A stretch of 64,000 nt of DNA from Christiangramia sp. OXR-203 (GCF_034372165.1 NZ_CP139698.1:1984001-2048000); one strand, 5' to 3'. Shown: positions 40,064 to 49,501, counted from the first letter of the stretch. Numbers and translations are program-made. The notes: generated by a model not told the origin, from the sequence alone.

Positions 40064-40864
40064 TTATTTCGAAATTTTCAATATCCTTATGGCGCCTCGC
40101 ATTACAAAAGTGAACACGATTCCACCAATGATCAAATCTGGCCATTTGCTATCCAGAAAATAGACCAAAACACCGGCCAGTATCACCCCACCGTTGACGA
40201 TGATATCATTCGACGTAAAAATGGCACTGGCCTGCATATGCGCCTCCTTACTTTTGGCCTTATTTATCAACCAAAGCGAAATAAGGTTACCCAGAAGGGC
40301 GAAAATGGAAACAATGATCATCAATTGGAAAATTGGTGTTTCACTACTGGTAAAAAACCTTCTTAATACCTCTGCAAAACCAAGTGTTGCCAAGGCCATC
40401 TGAAAATACCCGCTGAATTTTGCCACCTTCTTTTTTCTGGAAATGGCACCACCTACTGCAAATAAACTTAGCGCATATACTATCGAATCTGCCAGCATAT
40501 CCAACGAATCTGCAATAAGGCCCATAGAAGAAGAAATCCACCCCGTGGTCATTTCGATAATGAAAAAGCCGAAATTTATCCCGAGGACCCACCAAAGGAT
40601 TGTTTTCTGTTTGGATTGGTCTTCTATTTCAGGAGGCTCGGCTTCTTCTGTCCCTTGGAAGGAATCCCCAAGGTTTAAACCGGCTATTGATGTTTGTATA
40701 TCTTCGATTCCATTCACATGATATACTTCCAATTTCCTGTTGGGAATATCAAAATCCAAATATTTCACTTGTGTATAAGCCTCCAACTTCATCCGGATCA
40801 TCTGTTCTTCTGAAGGACAGTCCATTTGACTTACTATAAAGGTACTTTTGTTCATTTCTCCCAT
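40064..40864 (-). CDS. CDF-type cation efflux protein with N-terminal HMA-like domain
   Basis: This 266-residue protein begins with a metal-binding-like domain (about 1-70, FIVSQMDCPSEEQMIRMKL with M-x-C-x-x-E), followed by CDF membrane helices. The TM2 motif SLGLIADSLDMLADS-like (SMGLIADSLDMLAD) contains the substrate aspartates. The TM5 counterpart is TSNDIIVNGGVILAG, where Asn-Asp replaces the usual His-x3-Asp pattern, so metal choice may differ from zinc CDFs. It is predicted to export divalent metal by proton exchange. It is followed by lspA and preceded by nhaA, 1 bp away. Confidence 0.85.
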   Translation of the reverse strand: MGEMNKSTFIVSQMDCPSEEQMIRMKLEAYTQVKYLDFDIPNRKLEVYHVNGIEDIQTSIAGLNLGDSFQGTEEAEPPEIEDQSKQKTILWWVLGINFGFFIIEMTTGWISSSMGLIADSLDMLADSIVYALSLFAVGGAISRKKKVAKFSGYFQMALATLGFAEVLRRFFTSSETPIFQLMIIVSIFALLGNLISLWLINKAKSKEAHMQASAIFTSNDIIVNGGVILAGVLVYFLDSKWPDLIIGGIVFTFVMRGAIRILKISK

Positions 40865-40865
40865 A

Positions 40866-42215
40866 TCACTTAACTATATTTTTCCTTCCTTTATTGGAAG
40901 TTAATAAGAGAATTACCGCACCGCCAATAGCTGCAAGTAACGAAGCTATCAAAATACTTATTTTCGAAATTTTAATCAATTCCTGATCATTAAATGCGAG
41001 ATTGGTAATAAAAAGGGACATGGTAAAGCCAATTCCCGCAATCATACCAATTCCAATTATATGTTTCCAGTTTAGTGTAATATGTAATTCGGAAACTCCA
41101 AGTTTTTGCCCAATCAATGTAAAAATACCAATCCCTGTTACTTTACCAATTGCTAATCCCAAAAGGATCCCCAGCCCCAAAGAACCGGAAACAACCTCAA
41201 TTAAATTTACATCGAGCTTTACTCCCGCATTCGCGACTGCAAAAATTGGAATGATAAAGAAAGCATTGAAATCAACAAGGGAATTTTCCAGTTTGAGCAA
41301 AGGAGGCCTTGAATTCTCAGTATCTGTTTTAATGGCTTTTAAAATTATTTGTTGTTTTTTATCCTGAAGGGGATTTAATTTTTCCAGCTCTGTTTTCTCA
41401 AGATTAGTAACGTTTGTGGCAGTCCTTTCTTTTAATATTTTACTGTCTAATTTGGGCACTATTGGAATGGTAATGGCAAAAAGTACCCCCGCAATAGTTG
41501 GATGGATCCCCGAATTAAGGAAGCAATACCATAAGATGATCCCAATAATAATATACCAAATCAAATTTTTGACCCCAGTCCAATTCATTAATAATAATAA
41601 CCCAAATGCCCCCATGCCCGATCCAAGGTATATCCAGCTCAACTCGTTGCTATAAAACAATGCTATCACCAATATGGCCCCTATATCGTCAGCAATAGCG
41701 AGGGCTATTAAAAATGTTTTTAACTGCCTGGGGACATTTTTCCCCAGTAGGCCAATAATCCCTAGTGAATATGCGATATCGGTAGCCATAGGGATGCCCC
41801 AACCCTTTATATTTTCAGTGCCTAAATTTAGGCTAATAAAAATGAGGGCCGGAACTGCCATACCACCTAAAGCTGCCAACAAGGGGGCTGAGGCTTTTTT
41901 AATTGAAGATAATTCCCCCACCATAACCTCCCTCTTCAATTCAAGGCCGGCAACCAAAAAGAAAATTGCCATTAGGCCATCATTGATCCATTCTTCAATT
42001 GTTAGCCCAAAACTAAGATGCTCGGAAAATTCAAAAAGCAATTCATCGCCAAGAAAATGATGATAGGCACCTGCCCACTGTGAATTAGCTAAAAGAAGGG
42101 CAACTATAGTAGCAATTATTAAAAAAATCCCCCCAGCTGTTTCCCTGTCGAGGAACTTTGTTGCCGTTTCCCTGATATACCCAATAGTGGATTGATTTCG
42201 AACTGATTGCCCCAT
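40866..42215 (-). CDS. nhaA: Na+/H+ antiporter NhaA
   Basis: This 449-residue inner-membrane antiporter has twelve helices. Signature elements are IEEWINDGLMAIFFLVAGLE, ALAIADDIGAILVIALFYSN (the adjacent Asp pair that binds Na+) and the C-terminal GIGFTMSLFITNLAF. It would help pH and sodium homeostasis. The order nhaA - CDF - lspA - exchanger suggests an ion-stress operon. It is one base from the CDF start. Confidence 0.93.
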   Translation of the reverse strand: MGQSVRNQSTIGYIRETATKFLDRETAGGIFLIIATIVALLLANSQWAGAYHHFLGDELLFEFSEHLSFGLTIEEWINDGLMAIFFLVAGLELKREVMVGELSSIKKASAPLLAALGGMAVPALIFISLNLGTENIKGWGIPMATDIAYSLGIIGLLGKNVPRQLKTFLIALAIADDIGAILVIALFYSNELSWIYLGSGMGAFGLLLLMNWTGVKNLIWYIIIGIILWYCFLNSGIHPTIAGVLFAITIPIVPKLDSKILKERTATNVTNLEKTELEKLNPLQDKKQQIILKAIKTDTENSRPPLLKLENSLVDFNAFFIIPIFAVANAGVKLDVNLIEVVSGSLGLGILLGLAIGKVTGIGIFTLIGQKLGVSELHITLNWKHIIGIGMIAGIGFTMSLFITNLAFNDQELIKISKISILIASLLAAIGGAVILLLTSNKGRKNIVK

Positions 42216-42312
42216 TTGATCTTATCTATTTTTTGAGTTAATTATTTAAACCTTAATATTTCAAAAAGCTCAGTAGCGTCTTAATTTTTAAGAACTTACT
42301 GTTAGGTCAACT

Positions 42313-43722
42313 TTAAATATGTAATGCCCTATCATCTGTAGCGGCCAGACACGCCTCTTTAAAGGTCTCTGAAAATGTGGGATGCCCGTGTGACATTCTT
42401 GCAATGTCTTCAGCAGATGCCCTAAATTCCATTGCTACCACCGCTTCGGTATAACTGTCTGCAATGCGAGGGCCTATCATATGCACGCCCAGTATCTCAT
42501 CGGTCTGCTTATCTGCGATTACCTTTATAAAACCATCGGTATCCATACTTATCTTTGCCCGTGCGTTTGCCTTATAGGGGAAAGACCCTATTTTTATATT
42601 TTTATTGGCCTTTTTCAATTCTTCTTCCGTCAAGCCTACGCCGGCGACCTCGGGCTGGGTGTACACGATATTTGGGATGAGCGAATAATTAATATATGGC
42701 TTTTGACCAACAATAGTTTCGGCTACAAAAACGCCTTCTTCACTTGCTTTATGGGCAAGCATCGCCCCCCTGATTACATCCCCAATGGCATATATTCCTT
42801 TGACATTGGTTTCGAGATTCTCATCTACGATTATCTGTCCTTTTTCATTGATTTCCACTTCTATGTTTTCAAGTCCTAAATTTGCGGTGTACGGTTTTCG
42901 CCCAATGGCCATAAGGCAGTAATCGCCATCTAAACTCATTTCTTCTTTATCGGAAAGGTTTTCCGCTTTCAACACCACTTTGTTGTCCGTTGCTGTTGCA
43001 TTCGTCACCTTATGTTTTAAATAGAATTCAATTCCCTGTTTTCTTAGGGAACGGTGCAATTGATGTCCCAATGCACCATCCATAGTGGCGATGAGGCTAT
43101 CAAAATATTCTACTATAGAAACCTTTGAACCCAGGCGGGCGAATACGGAACCTATCTCCACACCGATAACGCCACCGCCAACGACCATTAAATGCTTGGG
43201 GATTTCCCGTAGGGCAAGGGCTTCGGTAGAAGAGATGATGCGCTTTTTGTCGATTTTAATATTGGGCAATGAAGCGGGTTTGGACCCTGTGGCAATGATG
43301 ATTTTATCGGTTGCTATGGTTTCCGTTTTATCTTCGCCCTTAATTACAATCGTATTTTTATCCTTGATGGTGCCGTGGCCTTCATAAACGGCAACCTTGT
43401 TCTTTTTCATCAAATAGTCAACACCATTGATAATTTCCTGTACCACGTCCTGAACCCTTTGGTTCATTTTTAGGATATCGACATTGGCCTCTTTTACGTT
43501 GATCCCAAATTTTTCGAATTGATGCTTGAGCTTGTAATTATGTTCAGAGGCTTCCAACCAGGCTTTTGACGGGATACAGCCCACATTAAGACAGGTTCCT
43601 CCCAGGGTGCTATACCTTTCAACTATAGCCACTTTTAAACCTAATTGGGCACAACGGATTGCACCTACATACCCGCCCGGGCCAGATCCTATTATAGTTA
43701 CATCAAATTTTTCCATATTCAC
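42313..43722 (-). CDS. lpdA: Dihydrolipoyl dehydrogenase
   Basis: This 469-residue flavoprotein has an FAD-binding start FDVTIIGSGPGGYVGAIRCA, redox disulfide GGTCLNVGCIPSKAW, an NAD-binding GGGVIGVEIGSVFARLG and a C-terminal dimer domain HGHPTFSETFKEA with the catalytic His-Glu. The start may be the third codon (MEKF). It is an extra copy outside a pyruvate dehydrogenase operon; in metal islands such enzymes may act as a reductase. Upstream is the Fur gene, 83 bp away. Confidence 0.93.
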   Translation of the reverse strand: MNMEKFDVTIIGSGPGGYVGAIRCAQLGLKVAIVERYSTLGGTCLNVGCIPSKAWLEASEHNYKLKHQFEKFGINVKEANVDILKMNQRVQDVVQEIINGVDYLMKKNKVAVYEGHGTIKDKNTIVIKGEDKTETIATDKIIIATGSKPASLPNIKIDKKRIISSTEALALREIPKHLMVVGGGVIGVEIGSVFARLGSKVSIVEYFDSLIATMDGALGHQLHRSLRKQGIEFYLKHKVTNATATDNKVVLKAENLSDKEEMSLDGDYCLMAIGRKPYTANLGLENIEVEINEKGQIIVDENLETNVKGIYAIGDVIRGAMLAHKASEEGVFVAETIVGQKPYINYSLIPNIVYTQPEVAGVGLTEEELKKANKNIKIGSFPYKANARAKISMDTDGFIKVIADKQTDEILGVHMIGPRIADSYTEAVVAMEFRASAEDIARMSHGHPTFSETFKEACLAATDDRALHI

Positions 43723-43805
43723 ATTTTTTTAAGTTAGTTACGGTGGAAAAAACCTTAAGCTTGACCATTGGGGGCTGGGATTCAGGCTTAAGGCACTTCC
43801 ACCTA

Positions 43806-44234
43806 TTATTTTTTACTACAATTTTTACATATCCCTTTTAATACCAGGTTCACATCGTTCACCTCATAATGGTCTGGCAAACTCTCTTCCGATATTTTAT
43901 TTGGTAAACAGATTGTTTTCTTACAATCGGTACAATGAAAGTGCATATGTAAATCTGTACTGTGTTTAACATTGGTGTTTTCATCAGAAAGCGCATATTT
44001 TGCAAAAGCAGTTCCATCGTCAATTTGGTGCACCATGCTTTTTTTCTCAAAGAGCTTTATCGTCCTGTAGAAAGTGGTCTTATTGGCCGTTTTGATATTT
44101 TTATTGATAAAGACTTTTTGCATTTCATTTAAACTTACTGCATAAGTTTTCCTTTTGAGGTATTTGTATATCTTCGACCGCATTTGAGTAGGTCGAATAC
44201 CGTGATTTGTTAATATTTTTTCCGTTTTTGTCAT
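43806..44234 (-). CDS. Fur-family metalloregulator 1
   Basis: This 142-residue protein has a winged helix with LTNHGIRPTQMRSKIYKYLK and the metal-binding domain with HMHFHCTDCKKTICLP and the C-terminal CKNCSKK pair. It carries both zinc-structural CxxC motifs, and its sensor histidines resemble Zur or PerR more than classical Fur. It lies immediately downstream of the P1B-4 ATPase gene (46 bp), so it probably controls that ATPase and the surrounding metal genes. A paralogue is at 51191-51613. Confidence 0.88.
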   Translation of the reverse strand: MTKTEKILTNHGIRPTQMRSKIYKYLKRKTYAVSLNEMQKVFINKNIKTANKTTFYRTIKLFEKKSMVHQIDDGTAFAKYALSDENTNVKHSTDLHMHFHCTDCKKTICLPNKISEESLPDHYEVNDVNLVLKGICKNCSKK

Positions 44235-44280
44235 TTAATATTCTTTCAAAAAAGCTGGATTCTTCTAAGTCCCAATTTTT

Positions 44281-46833
44281 CTAATCTTTTTTATAAGCCA
44301 AAAGGCGTAGCGCATTGGCCACGACCACCAAGGTAGACCCCTCGTGAAATGCCACGGCTATCCCTATGTTTGCCCAGCTCAAAATGGTGGCCGGTATCAG
44401 CAGTGCCACAACCCCAAGGCTTACCCAAAGGTTCTGCTTGATAATAGCTTTTGCTTTTCTACTCAAGCCAATAGCAAAAGGCAGGGTTTCCAACTTGTCG
44501 GCCATTAGGGCAACATCCGCCGTTTCCAAGGCCACATCGCTTCCAGCCGCTCCCATTGCTATGCCCACGGTACTGTTCGCCATTGCGGGTGCATCGTTTA
44601 CCCCGTCGCCTACCATTGCCACCTTGGATTCCTTTTCCTTTAGCTCTTTTATGGCATCCACTTTTTCCTCTGGTAACAAGCTCCCCCAAGCATCGGTCAA
44701 TCCTATTTCTTTCGCCACGGCATCGGCAACCTTTTGGTTGTCACCAGTAAGCATAATCATTCGTTTGATACCGATTTCCTTTAATTTTTTGAGGGTTTCC
44801 TTGGCAGCTTCGCGAGGGGTATCCATTAGGGCAATAACACCTATATATTCTTGGTTTTTCCGAATAAGCATCGTAGTATTTCCCCCACCTTCGAGGTCAC
44901 GGACTTTCGTTATTATCTCTTCGGAAGGGGTGCTCTCATCAAGCCCTTCGTACAGGTCGAGGTTACCGACATAGATTTTGTCATTGCCCAATGACGCTTT
45001 TATACCTTTGCCAAGCACGGCTTCCAAATCGGTTGCATCAGGTATTTCCTCGCCTTCCATCCGCTCCTTTCCATCGCGAACTACAGCTTTTGCCAGGGGA
45101 TGATCACTCAAACTTTCCACAGCTACTGCAATTTTGAGAAGTTCATTTTCTGAAATATCCCCAAGTGGTACTACTTGCGTAAGTTTTGGCTTTCCTTCGG
45201 TCAGGGTACCCGTCTTGTCAAAGGCGAGCGCGGTAATAACCCCCAAGTCTTCCAAAGGACGACCCCCTTTGATAAGTACCCCGCCACGGGCCGCTCGTGC
45301 AACACCGCTCAATACCGCACTCGGGGTCGAAATCGCAAGGGCACAGGGACTGGCAGCTACCAATACGGCCATAGCCCTATAAAAGCTGGCACTAAACGGT
45401 TCATCGATGACCAGAAAAGCAAAGAGCAACAACACTACCAATACCAGTACGGAAGGCACAAAATATCTTTCAAATTTATCGGTAAGCAACTGGGTGGGCG
45501 ATTTTTGGGTCTGGGCCTCGTTCACCAATTTTACCAATCGGGACAGTGTAGAGTCCTTTGCCTCTTTGATTACCTTTATTTCAAGCGTATTGTTGCCATT
45601 GATAGTCCCGGAAAAAACGCGGTTTTCGTCCTTTATATCATCGTCTGCCGAATAATCCTTACTCGTATCTTCCACAGGAATTTTATCCACCGGTACGCTT
45701 TCCCCTGTGATGGGGGCTTGGTTGACACTACTTTTACCATCGACCACAACGCCATCGGCAGATATTTTACTGTTTGGCTTAACTACAATAATATCGCCTT
45801 TATTCAACTTTTCAATACCAACTTCTTTGGTCTTTCCATCTTTTTTTAGCAAGGCCGTTTTCGGTGCTAAATCTGCCAGTGCCGCAATAGATTTTCGGGC
45901 TTTCTCCATCGCATAATGTTCAAGAGCGTGCCCGAGGCTGAACAGGAACAGTAACAAGGCACCTTCCGCCCAAGCGCCCAAAGCAGCGGCACCGATGGCG
46001 GCGACCAACATTAAAAAGTCGATTTCAAAACCACCTTTGGCCACTGTCTGTATGGCCTCTTTCGCGGTAAAATAACCTCCAAAAAAGTAGGCGCCTATGT
46101 AGAGGGACAAGCTGACCCAATCCGGTATCGAGTCCACGTAGGACAATCCGAAACCTATTCCGAGAAGGGCACCGCAAATGATGGCAAAAATAAGTTCGGT
46201 GTTTTTTCCAAAAACACCACCGTGGGCGTGGGAATGTTCTTCCCCGGCCCCGTGGCTTTCACCTTCCATATGATTCTGGACTTCGTTATCTTTATGCTTT
46301 TGTTCTTCTTTGCCCTTTGCCTTTTTTTTATTTAAATTTTGAGGATTCTTTTCCGCAGGTTCAAAGCCTTTATTCTCAGCAGAGGAGCTTTTATTAACTT
46401 TTATGTTTTCTTTTTCTAACTTTGCACTTATTTCATCAAAACTGGTCTCACGCTTATCATATTCTAAACGGATCATTCCTCCCGCATTGGCGGAAGCTTC
46501 CAAAACGCCTTTGATATTCAGCAGACTCTTTTCTATAGTCCTTGCATGCCGGGTATGTCTAATCCCCTCAACCTCTATAAGCAAATGTCCATATTTCTCG
46601 GTAATTTCAGCCCCGGTTCTTTCTGCCAATGATTGAATTCGGTCAATAGAGATAATGTCCGGATCATAATGAAAGCACAATTGTGGAACCGTATCTTCCT
46701 GATCATCTTTTATATGCACTTTTTCAAGACCTTCTTTGGCTTCTAATTCCTCAATAAGTCTTTGTACACAGGTATCTTTTTCATTTGGCACCTGAGGTAG
46801 CAGTACCGGAATTTTAAGTTGTAATTTTTTCAT
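44281..46833 (-). CDS. P1B-4-type heavy-metal ATPase (SPC motif)
   Basis: This 850-residue inner-membrane pump is predicted to export Co, Zn, Cd or Fe. Two degenerate ferredoxin-like domains lie at the N-terminus (about 5-80 and 80-145) without a CxxC site. A His-rich linker (SHGAGEEHSHAHGG) lies near 195. TM4 has ASPCALAIS (Ser-Pro-Cys at 495-497), phosphorylation is at D539 in DKTGTLTEG, and the hinge is GDGVNDAPAMA. HEGSTLVVVANALRLL near the end is the P1B-4 TM6 signature. It begins 1 bp after the MgtC gene and is followed by Fur 1. Confidence 0.92.
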   Translation of the reverse strand: MKKLQLKIPVLLPQVPNEKDTCVQRLIEELEAKEGLEKVHIKDDQEDTVPQLCFHYDPDIISIDRIQSLAERTGAEITEKYGHLLIEVEGIRHTRHARTIEKSLLNIKGVLEASANAGGMIRLEYDKRETSFDEISAKLEKENIKVNKSSSAENKGFEPAEKNPQNLNKKKAKGKEEQKHKDNEVQNHMEGESHGAGEEHSHAHGGVFGKNTELIFAIICGALLGIGFGLSYVDSIPDWVSLSLYIGAYFFGGYFTAKEAIQTVAKGGFEIDFLMLVAAIGAAALGAWAEGALLLFLFSLGHALEHYAMEKARKSIAALADLAPKTALLKKDGKTKEVGIEKLNKGDIIVVKPNSKISADGVVVDGKSSVNQAPITGESVPVDKIPVEDTSKDYSADDDIKDENRVFSGTINGNNTLEIKVIKEAKDSTLSRLVKLVNEAQTQKSPTQLLTDKFERYFVPSVLVLVVLLLFAFLVIDEPFSASFYRAMAVLVAASPCALAISTPSAVLSGVARAARGGVLIKGGRPLEDLGVITALAFDKTGTLTEGKPKLTQVVPLGDISENELLKIAVAVESLSDHPLAKAVVRDGKERMEGEEIPDATDLEAVLGKGIKASLGNDKIYVGNLDLYEGLDESTPSEEIITKVRDLEGGGNTTMLIRKNQEYIGVIALMDTPREAAKETLKKLKEIGIKRMIMLTGDNQKVADAVAKEIGLTDAWGSLLPEEKVDAIKELKEKESKVAMVGDGVNDAPAMANSTVGIAMGAAGSDVALETADVALMADKLETLPFAIGLSRKAKAIIKQNLWVSLGVVALLIPATILSWANIGIAVAFHEGSTLVVVANALRLLAYKKD

Positions 46834-46834
46834 T

Positions 46835-47275
46835 TTAGGTATTGTTTGTTTTATATTTTTTCAAAAAAGGGAAATGATGTGAAACCAATAATAGAATAAG
46901 AAAAGCGGATGTAACACTTCCAATGAGGTACATACCAAACCCAATTGATATACCAACCGCGGCAGTGGCCCAAATTGTAGCTGCGGTAGTCAAACCGGAA
47001 ATTAAATTTTTCGCGCTATCCCTAAAAATAATTCCTGCACCAAGGAACCCAATACCGGAAACAATATTGGCGACAATGCGGGTTTGGTCAGTTACTTCAA
47101 TATGAGTATTGATTATTGTAATTAATGCGGCCCCAAGGCAAACGGCTGCATACGTTCTAATTCCTGCCGCATTTCCGTCAATTTCCCTATCGAGTCCTAT
47201 CAGGACACCTAGTAAAAGAGCGACAAATAATCTCGGTATCAGTGTTATTTCAGTTTGAAAATCCATTGTATTCAT
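46835..47275 (-). CDS. MgtC/SapB-family membrane protein
   Basis: This 146-residue protein has four helices and the MgtC motif LLGVLIGLDREIDGNAAGIR near the start, followed by GIGFLGAGIIFRD and GLTTAATIWATAAVGI. MgtC relatives influence Mg2+ homeostasis, F-type ATPase or virulence in other bacteria. It is adjacent (1 bp) to the P1B-4 ATPase and 6 bp from the bestrophin gene, so all three are likely co-transcribed. Confidence 0.9.
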   Translation of the reverse strand: MNTMDFQTEITLIPRLFVALLLGVLIGLDREIDGNAAGIRTYAAVCLGAALITIINTHIEVTDQTRIVANIVSGIGFLGAGIIFRDSAKNLISGLTTAATIWATAAVGISIGFGMYLIGSVTSAFLILLLVSHHFPFLKKYKTNNT

Positions 47276-47281
47276 CTTGTA

Positions 47282-48172
47282 TTATAAAATATAATAATCT
47301 GTTGGCTCTTTCTTTACAGGAACATCTGTTTCACCTATCATTTGTTTAATGTTTATTTCTATCGTTTCGGCCAAATCAGTCATGGGTGTATCCAAAGGGT
47401 CGTTTTCAAAGGGATCCTGCATGAGTATGGATGTTTTTTCAATGGCAATGAAAATGACTGGTATAATAAATGTTATAGCGATTTCAACTGCTATATTTTT
47501 ATCGTCCAATCCAAAAGGCAACATTGTAGCAAAAACGTAGATGATCAAATGAATCAATAAGCTGTGTGCTTTGGGGAAGACAGTATTTTTTATACGTTCG
47601 CATTTGCCCATTGAATCACATAACCTGGCTATAGTACTGTCTATCTGTACCTGCTGAAAATCATTGACCATACCAATTTCTTTTGCCTTTAACAAAGTTT
47701 CAGAGTGTTGTGACAATAAAGCATTAGGAATATTAAATGCTTTAATCCCATAGGATTCTGAGTATACCTTAACCCGAGTGGAAAAGGGTAGTTTCCTCAA
47801 CGATTCCCCTAGGGCATAGCACCAGATTACCTGACGATCGGTCATCTCTTTCACCATCTTTTGATAGCCTCCTTGACCCCTTGCAAAAAAAGACACACAC
47901 TGCCTGACCAGTGTTCTGGAATCATTGACAATAGCCCCCCAAATAATACGGGCTTCCCACCACCGTTCATAGGCTTGATTGGTTCGAAAACCCAAAAGTA
48001 GAGCCACCGCAGTACCAAAAACGCCGGTTATTGCAATTGGAATAGAGATTTTTGACAAAAAACCATATTGGTCCATATAGCCAACCAGAATTGAATAACT
48101 ACCGATAAATATCAGGTCAAATTTTATGGTTTTCAAGAAGTCAAAAATTGATATCCGCTTATTTAAGAGCAT
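47282..48172 (-). CDS. Bestrophin-family channel protein
   Basis: This 296-residue bestrophin has FRTNQAYERWWEARIIWGAI and DSRTLVRQCVSF in the first half and the C-terminal LQDPFENDPLDTPM acidic cluster. Bacterial bestrophins form pentameric cation or anion channels. The first gene of the MgtC and P1B-4 run, it may balance charge. A broken zinc-ribbon gene is upstream. Confidence 0.9.
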   Translation of the reverse strand: MLLNKRISIFDFLKTIKFDLIFIGSYSILVGYMDQYGFLSKISIPIAITGVFGTAVALLLGFRTNQAYERWWEARIIWGAIVNDSRTLVRQCVSFFARGQGGYQKMVKEMTDRQVIWCYALGESLRKLPFSTRVKVYSESYGIKAFNIPNALLSQHSETLLKAKEIGMVNDFQQVQIDSTIARLCDSMGKCERIKNTVFPKAHSLLIHLIIYVFATMLPFGLDDKNIAVEIAITFIIPVIFIAIEKTSILMQDPFENDPLDTPMTDLAETIEINIKQMIGETDVPVKKEPTDYYIL

Positions 48173-48229
48173 ATTTAAAAATTATTTAAGTCCGTTCAAT
48201 AAGTTGTTTGCTTATTCTCATAATGTAAA

Positions 48230-48484
48230 CTATACTTCATTGCTACATTTAGAACAAAATTTTGCATCCATAGGTATTGGTTCTTGACAACTTATGCATT
48301 TTACTTTACCTAAAGGCTCGCCACAATGTTGTCAAAAAGAAGCATTTTCAGGATTGTTTTTGCCGCATTTTGTACATCTCACAACAACCTTGGGTTCATT
48401 AAATCTTGGGGCATTATTTTTACGTTGATGCTTGTTGGAATGATGACCATAATTTCCTCTTAATAAATGTTTTAAAAATCCCAT
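48230..48484 (-). pseudogene. Double zinc-ribbon protein with TGA at a cysteine codon
   Basis: An ATG at 48484 opens MGFLKHLLRGNYGHHSNKHQ. The first ribbon reads CTKCGKNNPENASF, then TGA (48334-48332), then QHCGEPLGKVKC. A second ribbon CISCQEPIPMDAKFCSKC follows and the gene ends at 48230. The pattern NASF-C-QHCG of zinc ribbons demands a Cys where TGA stands, so TGT or TGC mutated to TGA. The rest of the frame is intact. Read as a nonsense-mutated gene; selenocysteine is considered under findings. Confidence 0.7.
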
Positions 48485-48489
48485 ATTGT

Positions 48490-49251
48490 TTAGTTTAAGT
48501 ATGTTTCCATATATTCCAACGCCTCGGGCATATCCAACTCGCGGGTTCCGTTCCCGGTTCTGATAAAGAAATGCGAACGATCGCCCAAATTCAAATACAC
48601 AGGTTTTTGTGATTTGTGAACCCTTACATAACAGATATCCTTTTCTTCAAATTGGTGAAAAGACACTTTAACCAAAGTGCAAAAATGGGTACCCAACTTG
48701 AGGGACACCAATTGCATTATATATTGCTCAAACCCGTCCTTGCCAGGTTTTTTTAAAGTACCATAATCCTGTTCCAGCCCCAGAATACTACCTTCATCAT
48801 CAATTCCGATAATTAAATGCCCTCCTTGGGTGTTCATAAACCCGGCAATTGTTTTTGCTATTACGTCTTCCAAAGCCTTATTCGGTTTAAACTGCCTCAA
48901 ATCCCATCTCAAGGTAGATTTAAATTCTACTTGCTGGTTTTCTCCTGCCGCAATCAGCTCTCTGATCTCCTCCAGCTTATCTCTTCTTCCGGTCAATTGA
49001 AATATTCTTTGCCTGACCATAAACATAAGCGACAAGGCAATGCCCAGCAGTCCAAATAGCAATTTGATTATGGCTTGATCCAAATCCCATACTCTAAATT
49101 CCTGCTGATATGAAGCAAGCAGGTATTTCCACCATTCGCCATTATCTCCCTGCATGTCATACATGTGGAGTGAAATAGCCAGGGGCTGTATTATAAATAA
49201 GCCAAGGGCTAATCCAATGAATATAAAAACAAATACTTTCCGTTTTTTCAT
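48490..49251 (-). CDS. Membrane protein with AlbA_2/Schlafen-type ATP-binding domain
   Basis: This 253-residue protein has two helices at residues about 7-30 and 60-85 (KLLFGLLGIALSLMFMV) and an AlbA_2 domain from about 108: VEFKSTLRWDL, then DVIAKTIAGFMNTQGGHLII and GIDDEGSILGLE. In other proteins this domain has helicase-linked or RNA-cleaving roles. Attachment to the membrane is unusual and its function is not known. The gene lies 5 bp before the zinc-ribbon gene. Confidence 0.83.
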   Translation of the reverse strand: MKKRKVFVFIFIGLALGLFIIQPLAISLHMYDMQGDNGEWWKYLLASYQQEFRVWDLDQAIIKLLFGLLGIALSLMFMVRQRIFQLTGRRDKLEEIRELIAAGENQQVEFKSTLRWDLRQFKPNKALEDVIAKTIAGFMNTQGGHLIIGIDDEGSILGLEQDYGTLKKPGKDGFEQYIMQLVSLKLGTHFCTLVKVSFHQFEEKDICYVRVHKSQKPVYLNLGDRSHFFIRTGNGTRELDMPEALEYMETYLN

Positions 49252-49309
49252 TTTTACCTTCTTTTATATGCCATAGGTGCCATCGGCTTCGATACCTGTG
49301 GCCTTATAA

Positions 49310-49501
49310 CTACTTCTTCTTATCCTGAAGGACTTTCTTCTTTTGTTCAAATTCCTCATCGCTTATCTCGTCCCGGGCGTATCGATCTCTCAGGGCTTCC
49401 ATAGCCTTATCTTTCCGTCTGTTTTGTCCCGGCGTGGGGTAAGGAATTAAGAATATCCAAAAGATAAGGATTATCCAAAGCCCCCACCATATCCAGTGCA
49501 T
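49310..49501 (-). CDS. SHOCT-domain membrane peptide, copy A
   Basis: This 63-residue protein has a hydrophobic helix WIWWGLWIILIFWIFLIP and a C-terminal SHOCT motif ALRDRYARDEISDEEFEQKK. In copy B (50533-50784) the frame starts ten codons earlier with MMDNWNFGG. Here the same place reads MMDD-TGA, so a nonsense change removes that start and M-H-W-I-W-W becomes the first usable Met. It may still make a shorter peptide. It is part of a local duplication. Confidence 0.7.
   Translation of the reverse strand: MHWIWWGLWIILIFWIFLIPYPTPGQNRRKDKAMEALRDRYARDEISDEEFEQKKKVLQDKKK

Noticed and set aside
45175-45849. 224-residue plus-strand open frame opposite the P1B-4 ATPase
   Set aside because: Antisense shadow of a clearly real ATPase; no recognisable protein features.
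48332-48334. Selenocysteine codon
   Set aside because: No SECIS-like hairpin is visible downstream and the residue is a structural zinc ligand; nonsense mutation or sequence error is simpler.
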